Source: Neobacillus pocheonensis (lineage in GTDB: Bacteria > Bacillota > Bacilli > Bacillales > Cytobacillaceae). Taken from it: DNA of 64,000 bases. A program made the translations under genes and the position numbers. Position 1 is the first letter of the stretch; each line of letters opens with the position of its first letter. The stretch covers positions 1,178,001-1,242,000 of the forward strand of contig JAMQCR010000002.1 in the NCBI GenBank assembly GCA_023702235.1, given 5' to 3'. Under the pieces are notes generated by a model. That model was not told the origin of the DNA, did not search any database, and saw nothing but the letters and a program-made list of their open reading frames with translations. Of the stretch, positions 8,408 to 16,365 are shown one piece after another.

Positions 8408-8511
8408 CTAACGGGGCAGTTTAGTTTAACAAGAACAACTGATAAAATAACAATAAAACAGTCATTATTGAAGTAACAGGGGATATTGTAAACAAAGAAA
8501 GGATTATAATT

Positions 8512-9033
8512 ATGAGGTATTTTGATTACTTAAAATCTAATAAGAAGGAATTTGTCACACAATTAGAACGTCTTCTAACATTGTATAAAGTACAACCCGT
8601 TGGCAACGGGTATATTGACTGTATTGTGATGAAGAATAATTTAGATGAGTTTATTAAAGAAATAACAGCTTTAGGGATACTTATTACTGATGTGTCTTGG
8701 TGGTGCTATGTAAATCCAACTAATAATGAATCTACTGAATGCCCACACGGAATGGGAGGTCCAGAGTCTAGATTTTATGAAGGTTGGTTTAGTGAATTAC
8801 AGAATGACCTTTTTGAGGCAGATAGGGAAAGAGTAAATTCAATTTTAAATTCATATGATAAGCACTCGATATTTTCATTAAATTTGCAAACAATAGATGT
8901 AATAAAGAATATGCTTAACAAACCCTTCAGATATACTCCTACCGATTGCTCTCCAGCAACTTCATCCGGCTCTTCCAAACATTCAAGAAAAATGGAAAGA
9001 ATCCGTGCAAAGGGTTTGCTTCTGTCTGGCTGA
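8512..9033 (+). CDS. Hypothetical protein, possibly with a replaced C-terminus
   Basis: 173 residues. ATG is preceded by AAAGGA (spacing ~8). The first ~145 residues are AT-rich and protein-like, with aromatic runs (DVSWWCYVNP, ESRFYEGWF). From about base 8950 the base composition becomes GC-richer and the tail (CSPATSSGSSKHSRKMERIRAKG) reads like an out-of-frame join to the next remnant. I do not recognise the family. Acidic small proteins of this kind can be immunity proteins, but nothing here shows that. Confidence 0.55.
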   Translation: MRYFDYLKSNKKEFVTQLERLLTLYKVQPVGNGYIDCIVMKNNLDEFIKEITALGILITDVSWWCYVNPTNNESTECPHGMGGPESRFYEGWFSELQNDLFEADRERVNSILNSYDKHSIFSLNLQTIDVIKNMLNKPFRYTPTDCSPATSSGSSKHSRKMERIRAKGLLLSG

Positions 9034-9302
9034 ATGTTGCCGGATGGGATCATACGCCGGAGCCAATATTCAAAATCATGGAAATCCGGCGCTTTTATAT
9101 GAAACTGTACCTGAAGATGCCACATTTCCTGTTTTAAATTAGCCCGTTCAAGGAAAACCCTGGGTATATCCTGGCATGCCTTAGCGATAACGAAGTAGTG
9201 GCGCGGCACGGGAAGTTCGTGGCGCCGCTAGATTTGATGAAGGAAGAAGGTCCCACTGCCGGACTTGGTTCCACCACAGTCGCCATTGGCTTGCCTAGCT
9301 AA
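8946..9302 (+). pseudogene. Decayed coding remnant, GC-richer than its surroundings
   Basis: One frame stays protein-like across a single in-frame TAA (9135-9137): LFQTFKKNGKNPCKGFASVW...FKIMEIRRFYMKLYLK, stop, then FKENPGYILACLSDNEVVAR...GLGSTTVAIGLPS and a final stop. There is no start codon with a ribosome site. The GLGSTT motif recurs in a second remnant near 9790. Family not recognised; GC content and codon choice resemble the recombinase at 18886. Confidence 0.4.
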
Positions 9303-9447
9303 TTTGGATACCACAGGATAAACGAAAAGAATTGCCGGCACTCTACCAACACGTGGAATCTTGAATTAATCAAGAAGACCGGTTGAACCTATATTTGTTT
9401 TAAACTGTTTACAACAGTTGTAAAGGGATTGGGGAAGGGAGAAGATT

Positions 9448-9633
9448 ATGCGTTCGAAAAATGAAGAAGGTTCACAGAAGGTACCGGTAAATATCCGAAT
9501 TGAATCAGCCATGAAGGAAAAGTTGGCGGTTCTATGGGAAATGGTGGGGCTGTCTGAAGCCGATGTTTACCGAATGGCATTCGCCGAGCTCATCGAAAAG
9601 CGGAACCATTGGTTGAAAGAGTATGAAAAATAA
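9448..9633 (+). CDS. Small ribbon-helix-helix-like protein
   Basis: 61 residues; GGGAG lies just upstream of the ATG. VPVNIRIESAMKEKLAVLWEMVGLSEADVYRMAFAELIEK has the beta strand-helix-helix pattern of CopG/Arc-type DNA binders. These act as dimeric repressors in plasmid copy control and toxin-antitoxin units. No partner toxin is visible next to it. The GC-rich codon choice matches the flanking remnants, suggesting transfer as a block. Confidence 0.6.
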   Translation: MRSKNEEGSQKVPVNIRIESAMKEKLAVLWEMVGLSEADVYRMAFAELIEKRNHWLKEYEK

Positions 9634-9698
9634 AGGCGCCTAAGGTTGCTTTATTAGAGACTATTATACTCCAATTATAACTAAAAGGAGGGAATTTA

Positions 9699-9951
9699 AT
9701 GGACTTGCTTGTGCTATTAAATTTATGACGAATTCTATTCTTTCAAAAATAGGAAACACCAGATAGATTTCACCATCATCATGGAAACGGAGGACTTGGT
9801 TCAACCACACTCGAAATTCGGATGCTGTCGAAATTGGATACTTCATTTTTTCGATCCGGCATCAGATGATGAGACTGAAAACGTTCAAAATGCGGCATTG
9901 ATCGAAACCGTTGCAATTGATCTTGATTATAGCAGCATCCTGATGCTTTGA
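9699..9951 (+). pseudogene. Decayed gene remnant with a GLGSTT motif
   Basis: A strong AAAGGAGGG precedes ATG at 9699, but the frame stops after eight codons. Downstream, other frames carry protein-like stretches (GGLGSTTLEIRMLSKLDTS; FFDPASDDETENVQNAALIE...DYSSILML). It appears to be a frame-broken relative of the remnant ending at 9302. Confidence 0.3.
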
Positions 9952-10083
9952 AAGGCTTTGTCGACTAAGTAAGCCATACAAAAACAACTGAACAATCTTA
10001 CAGGTGGTCTTCAGATTCAAACGGTATTTTCTTGATGGACACACTTTAAATATTTTCTTTCTTCTTTCAGCGTAAGACAATTT

Positions 10084-10123
10084 AGGAAACCATAGCTCAA
10101 TTTTTGAGCTATGGTTTCCTATT
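10084..10123. terminator. Perfect 17-bp hairpin, probably bidirectional terminator
   Basis: AGGAAACCATAGCTCAA and its exact inverse are separated by TTT, with T-rich DNA on the right and A/T-rich DNA on the left. Confidence 0.85.
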
Positions 10124-10342
10124 TATTTTGGGTATTCCCTTATTGAAATAAAAGTTGTTTTTTACATTTATATAACATGACTCACCCAAGATAAAAAAAG
10201 TAAACAATTTATCTAAAATTGTCTAATGAAACCGTTTGTTCTTATTAAAGAACGATGTTAAACTAGTATTCACTTAATACATATTTAGGAGGAGGAAGTA
10301 AAGTGAGCAAGTGAAAGAGCGGATATCTTTGGGGGGACGACA

Positions 10343-10381
10343 ATGAATATTTATTATTTTCAGAAAATAATTATTATTTAA
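10343..10381 (+). CDS. Possible 12-aa leader ORF before the lipase gene
   Basis: ATG at 10343 follows GGGGGGACGACA and encodes MNIYYFQKIIII, ending 18 bases before the lipase start. It may couple translation to the downstream gene. Only the ribosome site and position support it. Confidence 0.3.
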   Translation: MNIYYFQKIIII

Positions 10382-10399
10382 AAGGGAGACACACAATAA

Positions 10400-13201
10400 A
10401 TGAGATGGAAGATCAGATTTATTTCAATAATTATATTAGTAATTATGTTCTTACCAATGTTTGGAGATATATCAAGGGCTAGCGCAGATACCTCTTCAGG
10501 AATGAATGTTCTTGATCCAGGTCAAAGTATTGAATATACGAATAACACTTCATATCCTTTCAGGATAGATGTTAGTGGTGACTATGACTATGAACATATT
10601 AACTCCGACTCATCTATCGGTGGGTATGGAAGTGCAAACGGTGATCCATGGAGTTTTGGTTTGACCACAACGATGTACCCTGGAGAAAGTTTAAGAATGA
10701 CAAATACAACTGAAAATCAATTGCAAGTGTCCCCAATGTGTGTTTTTTGTGGTAATGCACAATTAAGTTTTGTACTCAATAATGGACCTGCAATGGAATA
10801 TGTAACTTTGCAAAAGGGGCAGAGTGTAAACTTTACCAATAGTATGAAGTGGACGGTCCCAATAAATCCGAATGGTGCATACGACTATCAACATATCGAA
10901 GCCGATGGATCTATAATTGACTATGGAAATAATGAGGTTGGTGGGAATTCTATTTCGCCGGGGGAAGGTTTAAGGATAACGAACAAATATGATGATCAAT
11001 TAATAATGTCCATTCCTTATGATTATTATATACACCTTAATCCCGTATTCTCAAATTTGACTACAAACAAAAAAACAGTAATATTTATACCCGCATTTCT
11101 GGGAACTACATTAACTGCAAACGACGGTTCAAATTTTCAATTATGGGAGCCTGATTTAGATAATATCTCAGAATATATAAGTCTCTTAAGATTGAATAGT
11201 GATGGTAGCTCTGCGTTTCCAGTAAAAGTTAACGACCCACTTGAAGAATATTACGGAGGCATGATTACTGCGCTTAATAAGTTTGATGGAAATAAAGATG
11301 GGATTCCAGACCTCGATGTCCATGTATTCCCTTATGATTGGCGCCTTGATAATCGTATTAATGCCGAAAATTTACAAGTTTTTATTAACAAATTAAATGT
11401 TGATAAAGTTACCATTATAGCTCATAGCATGGGAGGATTACTAGCATCAAAATATATTGCTTTGGGAAACAGCCAAAAAGTAGATAAATTAATAACAATA
11501 GGCACTCCTTACCTTGGTGCACCGAAAGGGCTCTATGCTTTTGAAACGGGTAATCTTATGGATAATTTTCTAAAAGATTATCTTCTAAGTCAACCCCTTA
11601 AAGCCATTGCACCCAATATGAGTTCTGCTTATCAATTATTACCAAGTAGAATGTATTTCGATATCAATAATACTTATTATTCAAGACAGGTTATTAATAA
11701 TGGATGGTTTAAGCGGAATAGCGTCATTAATTTTACATCATATGATGCCACTAATTATTTTCTGCTACAAGATAGAAAAGATTGGGTAAATCCATCTCTA
11801 CTCAATGATGTTGATCAATTTCAGCAGTCGCTTGATATTCAAAATACCCTGAATTCCGTTAATTCCTATTTAATTGTTGGACACGGTGATAAAACGCAAG
11901 GACTCGTGACGGAAAACTTTAATCAAAATTTGGTATATGATAATACGGATTATGAGCCTATTGATGGTGATGGAACTGTTCCGTTAATTAGTGCAAGTCT
12001 CGGAGGAAGAGTTGTGAATGAAAATGGTGATTACTATTTTATAGGGAACAGGTCAAATACGTATTTTCGAAAAGGAGTAGAACACTCCGCTTTACCTGAT
12101 GATCAAACTGTAATTAATCAAGTTCTTCAAATTATAAACGGAAATTATACTGCAGTTTCAGGGATGGACGACAGAGCCAAATTTTCTCAATCCCTAAAGG
12201 TACGTGTGGAAAGTCCAGTTGACCTTAATATATATGATCAAAATGGAAACCACCTTGGTCCTGTTAATGGCACCCAGTACGAAGAAAATATTCCTTCAGG
12301 AACCTATTACCAATCTGGACATACCAAAACAGCTTTGCTAGAGTATGGCAACTATAACATAAAATTAGTGGGTACAGGATATGGAACGGCGACTCTCATC
12401 CTCCAAAAATACGATGAGTTAAATAAATTAATTAAAACTATTCGTTTTGACAATGTAGATGTTACTCCTAAGACTATTATGACTACAACAACGGATATGG
12501 GCAATTCGATTCAATTAGTCGTGGATAAAAATGGTGACGGAAACACAAGTATTTTAAAACCGTCAGCAGTTTTGGATGAAACAGGGAGTAATGATCAGAC
12601 TCCTCCATCAATTTCTTTTACGATTGATGGTACAAAATCTAACTACAATTGGTATAATTCCGATGTAACACTTTCGTTACAAGGACAGGATCCTGAGTCT
12701 GGAATCAATCGAATGGAGTATAGGTTAAATGATGGGGATGCACAGATTTACCAAGGACCAATAAAGTTTGGTCAAGAAGGTCAAACTAAAATTGATGCCG
12801 TAGCTTATAATAACAATCGCCTAAATTCTGATGCAGTAACAACTAACATCAATATAGATAAAACACCTCCAACGCTTTCAGTCTCTTTGGATAAAAACGA
12901 ACTTTGGGCACCAAATCATAAATTAGAGACGGTTAACGCGAAGGTCATTGCAAATGATTCTCTTTCAGGCGTTGCGAAAATAGAACTCGTATCGATTACT
13001 AGCAATGAACCTGATAGTGGACTCGGGGACATTCAAAATGCCTCTTATGGAACGTTCGACACTTCTTTTGATCTTCGAGCAGAGCGTTCTGGGAAAAATA
13101 AATCGGGAAGAGTATATACAATCACTTATAAAGTGACTGATTTAGCCGGTAATGTCACCACCCAATCCGTAAACGTAACGGTTTCACATGATCAAAGATA
13201 A
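10400..13201 (+). CDS. Secreted LCAT-like lipase/acyltransferase with C-terminal Ig-like domains
   Basis: 933 residues. Signal peptide at ~1-30 (RFISIIILVIMFLPMFG...ASA). Residues ~30-220 hold two similar beta modules (GQSIEYTNNTSYPF, GQSVNFTNSMKWTVP). Residues ~225-590 are an alpha/beta hydrolase: TVIFIPAFLGTTL, FPYDWR (~310-315), nucleophile S343 in AHSMGG, D524 in GDGTVP and H562 in VEHSAL. FPYDWR and GDGTVP are hallmarks of lecithin:cholesterol acyltransferase-like enzymes. The C-terminal ~210 residues are two Ig-like units (TPPSISF..., TPPTLSVSLDKNELWAPNHKL...). Likely an exported lipid hydrolase; substrate unknown. AAGGGAG precedes the ATG. It stands alone. Confidence 0.85.
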   Translation: MRWKIRFISIIILVIMFLPMFGDISRASADTSSGMNVLDPGQSIEYTNNTSYPFRIDVSGDYDYEHINSDSSIGGYGSANGDPWSFGLTTTMYPGESLRMTNTTENQLQVSPMCVFCGNAQLSFVLNNGPAMEYVTLQKGQSVNFTNSMKWTVPINPNGAYDYQHIEADGSIIDYGNNEVGGNSISPGEGLRITNKYDDQLIMSIPYDYYIHLNPVFSNLTTNKKTVIFIPAFLGTTLTANDGSNFQLWEPDLDNISEYISLLRLNSDGSSAFPVKVNDPLEEYYGGMITALNKFDGNKDGIPDLDVHVFPYDWRLDNRINAENLQVFINKLNVDKVTIIAHSMGGLLASKYIALGNSQKVDKLITIGTPYLGAPKGLYAFETGNLMDNFLKDYLLSQPLKAIAPNMSSAYQLLPSRMYFDINNTYYSRQVINNGWFKRNSVINFTSYDATNYFLLQDRKDWVNPSLLNDVDQFQQSLDIQNTLNSVNSYLIVGHGDKTQGLVTENFNQNLVYDNTDYEPIDGDGTVPLISASLGGRVVNENGDYYFIGNRSNTYFRKGVEHSALPDDQTVINQVLQIINGNYTAVSGMDDRAKFSQSLKVRVESPVDLNIYDQNGNHLGPVNGTQYEENIPSGTYYQSGHTKTALLEYGNYNIKLVGTGYGTATLILQKYDELNKLIKTIRFDNVDVTPKTIMTTTTDMGNSIQLVVDKNGDGNTSILKPSAVLDETGSNDQTPPSISFTIDGTKSNYNWYNSDVTLSLQGQDPESGINRMEYRLNDGDAQIYQGPIKFGQEGQTKIDAVAYNNNRLNSDAVTTNINIDKTPPTLSVSLDKNELWAPNHKLETVNAKVIANDSLSGVAKIELVSITSNEPDSGLGDIQNASYGTFDTSFDLRAERSGKNKSGRVYTITYKVTDLAGNVTTQSVNVTVSHDQR

Positions 13202-13412
13202 TAAATATTTACTTCCTTTTGAGTCATAATTTTCCATTAAAGTGGTAGAATTGAAGAGCTGAATAAAATTAATACCCACAATAAAATACAAGACATCTTA
13301 GGCGTGGGTGAGCTAATCAGAGTCTGAGAGACGCGGTAAGTGGTGTAGAAATGAAAAAACAAAAACACCCAAAGAGGGAGTTTTTAGTATATTATTTTTT
13401 CTGTCCATTCTA

Positions 13413-13838
13413 TTACCTCTGGACAAGCCTTTTTAAATCTTTGGTTTTAATTCCTATCATTTTGCTTTGATACTCACCATCGATGAGGTCGTATTTCAGC
13501 GCCCCGTTTTTCAGGCTCTCAATCACCTTCGATATGTGAGGTATCCAGATCCACCTTTGAAGTTCTTTATCTTTTACTATCATATATAAAAAGTGGAGGG
13601 CTGTCATTTTGAAGAATTCGAACGGGCGTCCTTCTTCGTTAGTTAATCGAATACAAACATTATTATAGTAACGAGTAACGCACCTTTCTTGAAAAGTATG
13701 AGTAGCTTCGCCTTTAATATCTTGGAAACTAGCTTTCGCCTTTACTACTGTATCAATTCCTAAACTATAATCTAAAATTTTTTTTCTCTCACTTGCTTCC
13801 CTTCTTTTTCGCTCTCTTTCATTAGGGGAATCATCCAT
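13413..13838 (-). CDS. Hypothetical protein, 141 aa, probably 5'-truncated
   Basis: Begins MDDSPNERERKRREASERKK, a charged helix, then a mixed region (YNNVCIRLTNEEGRPFEFFKMTALHFLYMIV). No family recognised. The ATG at 13838 has no good ribosome site, and the frame stays open and protein-like upstream to ~13950 (YPVIFGPEIVSIDYVGDRLYELKAID) without a standard start, ending at a perfect hairpin. This suggests the real gene was longer and lost its 5' end. Confidence 0.5.
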   Translation of the reverse strand: MDDSPNERERKRREASERKKILDYSLGIDTVVKAKASFQDIKGEATHTFQERCVTRYYNNVCIRLTNEEGRPFEFFKMTALHFLYMIVKDKELQRWIWIPHISKVIESLKNGALKYDLIDGEYQSKMIGIKTKDLKRLVQR

Positions 13839-13944
13839 ATCAATCGCTTTTAACTCATATAAACGATCTCCTACATAATCAATACTGACAATTTCAGGTC
13901 CAAATATAACCGGGTATATTTTTTCCTTTGCAATTTGGTTCGCG

Positions 13945-13977
13945 AATTACTCCTTTCTTGTCATGAAAGGAGTAATT
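13945..13977. repeat. Perfect 13-bp hairpin
   Basis: AATTACTCCTTTC and GAAAGGAGTAATT flank a 7-base loop. It lies at the point where the minus-strand frame loses its 5' end. Terminator or deletion scar. Confidence 0.6.
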
Positions 13978-14374
13978 GGTACTACCGAGTTTGTTAACTG
14001 TACTTCTGAAGAATTATTCTCCATCCTATTTAGCAGCCCCTTTTTTATGGAATTTTTTTGTTCTTTCTTGTGTATAAAATAGCCCAAATTTAGGTAAGGG
14101 GATACACGAAAATTTTTTTAGCTAGGTCGAAAGAAAATGGGTTTAATAAAAATAGTAATGAAACCGAAAAATGGTTTGGTGGATATTTTTTTACAATTAA
14201 GAGAGATGTTCTTCAACTAACGGTGAAGGTTAGCGAAAGAAGGAATTGGGCAATGATCCTACATTCACATGTAAAAGATAAACAAAAGTTTAATTTCAAA
14301 AATTCCTAAAATTAATATAATTTAGTGATATAATTATTTAAACAAATTGTCACATAAATCGAGGGGATAGTGTA
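13978..14374. other. Intergenic, nothing recognised
   Basis: About 400 AT-rich bases; I see no gene, RNA or clear repeat beyond a weak CAACTAACGG trace near 14215. The lipoprotein gene's ribosome site (GAGGGGA) is at the right end. Confidence 0.5.
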
Positions 14375-15456
14375 ATGAAGAAAACTCTGTATAAATTTAG
14401 AAATATTTTACTTGCTGTCTCCCTTATATTTGTAGTGGCTGGTTGCGGATCATCAGTAAATAAGACACAATCTAATAAACAAACGAAAACTGCTTCGATT
14501 AATAAAGAAACTCAACAACCAGGTCTTCGGCTCGACCTTCAGGGGGTCGGTAATAATTATAAGATGATTTTCAGCAACACCAAGATTTACTGAAGAATAG
14601 CTTTTATAACCTGATAGAGGATAGAGGATATGTTCCGAAATCAATCCAGGGACCTCGTCAGGATTTATCCAGTGCAACTTTTATTTACAATGCGACGAAT
14701 CAGACCGCCAATTTCGTTTTTTCCTATTCTCCTAAACCTGAGGATTTGGATACTAGTTCTCTACAAAATATGCTTTGGCTGAAACTGGGATCTTATTTTT
14801 TCATTACACAGGCGATCGAAGAATATTTTGTACAGTGTAAGGCAGACTTGGCAAAAGAAGGAATACCATTGACCTTACCGGAAATGGCTGTTACCTTTAA
14901 AGTTTCTGATAATGATTGGCTTCAGATGACGTCAATTGCACCTTACCAACTTGGACTATATGTTCAGTTGCCTGACCAATCTAAACCAACGTTTATCCAA
15001 GCTTCCCTTGCAACAGCACCAGTGGTTGTAGCTGTACAAAATCCGATGACAAAGGTTACGGCAGAAAACAGCCCCGAATATGCATTGTTCAAATTCTTTC
15101 ATGTAAATCCAAATAAACTCAACCAATTGTCAGGTAACAACTCCAATACTTCGGGAACACCAGCTCCAAATACTAATAACGAAACAATTAAAAACAGTAA
15201 GACAGTACCAATTAATATTGTCCAAACAGGGACGCCGCAGCCCGGCATGACCATTTCCATTACACTTGACACTAAACAGGCTGTTATTATCGGCAGTGAA
15301 GATGTCCTGAAAAATACGGATAGCGTAAAGGTGGAATTGGATGTTAGCCATATTTACGATAATTCGACCTGGACAGTGCCTGTCATTATTGCCAATGGAG
15401 TGACGGAGGTTACGCCGCAATTGGTAAAGGCAATCGTGACGGTTACAAAGCAGTAA
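14375..15456 (+). pseudogene. Lipoprotein gene with one frameshift
   Basis: Starts MKKTLYKFRNILLAVSLIFVVAGC, a lipoprotein signal with Cys24 in the VAGC lipobox, with GAGGGGATA upstream. The first frame ends at 14593. From base ~14561 the next frame continues convincingly (DDFQQHQDLLKNSFYNLIED... to VTVTKQ at 15456). One extra A at 14561-14562 would join both into a ~360-residue protein. The C-terminal ~90 residues form a beta-rich domain after an Asn/Thr linker. Function unknown. A one-base homopolymer loss is the sole defect, so the gene may be intact in reality. Confidence 0.7.
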
Positions 15457-15815
15457 CTTCACTAAATTTTACTTCAGCAGAAACTTTAAAGAGCATGTTT
15501 CAGGGATAAAGAAGGATAGCCCTGAATTAAAACGTTCTGTTTGATATGTGAGTTGTGGCTGGGTACTCATTAGAGGCTTCCGTGAATCGTCAGCGAGAGC
15601 TTTGCAGTTAACAGCGGTCGAAAAACCCCACAACACGAATAGCCCGAACTGCACCGAAGAGAAACAGATCAGGCATACTCTATCTCCAGCAAATGTCTCG
15701 GGCTTCATCCAAATGGGTTCTGTATTCACCTTTCAACCGATATTCAGTCTTCTTTTTCATTTTTGTTTACCGAAGAAATGAAATTGAATGCCTCGTTTAG
15801 AGGATTAAAGCAAAA

Positions 15816-15844
15816 AAACTCTCTTCAAATAATGAAGGGAGTTT
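15816..15844 (+). terminator. Hairpin terminator
   Basis: AAACTC-T-CTTCA...TGAAG-G-GAGTTT followed by CTTT. Confidence 0.65.
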
Positions 15845-15860
15845 CTTTATGACTAACAAG

Positions 15861-15945
15861 TTTGTGAAGATATGTACTTAAGCTAAAGGGTGCGATTCTT
15901 CAATAGCGATGGATCGCTTTTTCCTTCTTCAAGTAACTGGGCAGA
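15861..15945 (+). repeat. Dispersed repeat, nearly complete copy
   Basis: TTTGTGAAGATATGTACTTA, then AGCTAAAGGGTGCGATTCTT, then a GCGAT-GG-ATCGC hairpin with T run (15906-15922), then CAAGTAACTGGGCAGATTAG. This shows the full order: GTGAAG block, CTTAAACTAACGGGTGC core, hairpin, and a second GTAACTGGGCAG block. Confidence 0.75.
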
Positions 15946-16028
15946 TTAGTCTTATAAGGTAAATTAATACAAATAATTCTAAAATATGGTATTATAATGA
16001 TGTTTATTTTATCTGAGGGGGAAATACA

Positions 16029-16298
16029 ATGTTGGGAATAGATGTAGAAAAAGTCGGTAGTGAATTAGTAATTAGGCATCAGTTAACAAAAGTAGAAATT
16101 CCTATTAATGAAATTGTTAATGTCACATCTGATGATACATATGCAGGGAAAGAGAAAGATGCAATAAGAATTGGCTCTCCTTATGGTACTACCGATAGGA
16201 TTGCAATCCATACAAAAACAAATAACTATTTATTATTTACAACTAATTACAAATCGATTATGAATAAAATTAAATCAGCTATTGCAGAAAATCAATAA
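16029..16298 (+). CDS. SunI/YnzG-type small PH-like protein
   Basis: 89 residues: [29 protein letters not shown]...[39 protein letters not shown]. This pattern matches the UPF0457 family, which includes SunI, the sublancin immunity protein of Bacillus subtilis prophage SPbeta, and YnzG. SunI is a membrane-associated protein that protects from a glycosylated bacteriocin. No bacteriocin gene is near, so it may be a YnzG-like relative. GAGGGGG lies before the ATG and a clean terminator follows, giving a single-gene unit. Confidence 0.8.
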   Translation: MLGIDVEKVGSELVIRHQLTKVEIPINEIVNVTSDDTYAGKEKDAIRIGSPYGTTDRIAIHTKTNNYLLFTTNYKSIMNKIKSAIAENQ

Positions 16299-16303
16299 AT
16301 TAG

Positions 16304-16326
16304 GGATTGCGGGGCAATCCTTTTTT
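16304..16326 (+). terminator. Terminator of the SunI-like gene
   Basis: GGATTGC-GGG-GCAATCC followed by TTTTTT. Confidence 0.85.
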
Positions 16327-16340
16327 CAAATCACTAAAAA

Positions 16341-16365
16341 GATTGTGAAGAATTACACTTAAAGT
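16341..16365 (+). repeat. Left half of a dispersed repeat, next to IS110 element 3
   Basis: GATTGTGAAGAATTACACTT then AAAGT. The matching right half (AACGGGTGCGTTAGTT) begins at 17989, beyond the element, which suggests this element also split a repeat. Confidence 0.6.

Larger units (their letters stand above)
6879..8409 (-). mobile_element. IS110-family element 2 inserted in the same repeat
   Basis: Boundaries come from the split repeat: ACTTAAACT ends at 6880 and CTAACGGGGCAG starts at 8408. Joined they give ACTTAAACTAACGGGGC, matching intact copies such as the one at 47541. No inverted repeats are seen, as expected of IS110 proper. The element (1.53 kb) has a ~120-base end after the transposase (CTACCATGAAAACTAAC) and a ~210-base noncoding end before it that looks like a bridge RNA gene. 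Confidence 0.75.
15457..16028. other. Intergenic with repeat and terminators
   Basis: No supportable gene. Contains a hairpin terminator at 15816-15844 and a repeat copy at 15861-15945. The GC-richer part 15540-15720 is open in two frames, but neither has a ribosome site or recognisable protein. Confidence 0.5.

Noticed and set aside
8775-9209. Minus-strand ORF of 144 codons
   Set aside because: It is antisense to both the hypothetical gene at 8512 and the GC-rich remnant, whose plus-strand reading is more protein-like. No ribosome site.
15540-15781. Overlapping ORFs on both strands in a GC-richer segment
   Set aside because: Neither has a ribosome site or recognisable sequence; they mirror each other through codon complementarity.
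16029-16298. A complete bacteriocin locus around the SunI-like gene
   Set aside because: No peptide precursor, modification enzyme or ABC transporter lies nearby; the family also contains non-immunity members.
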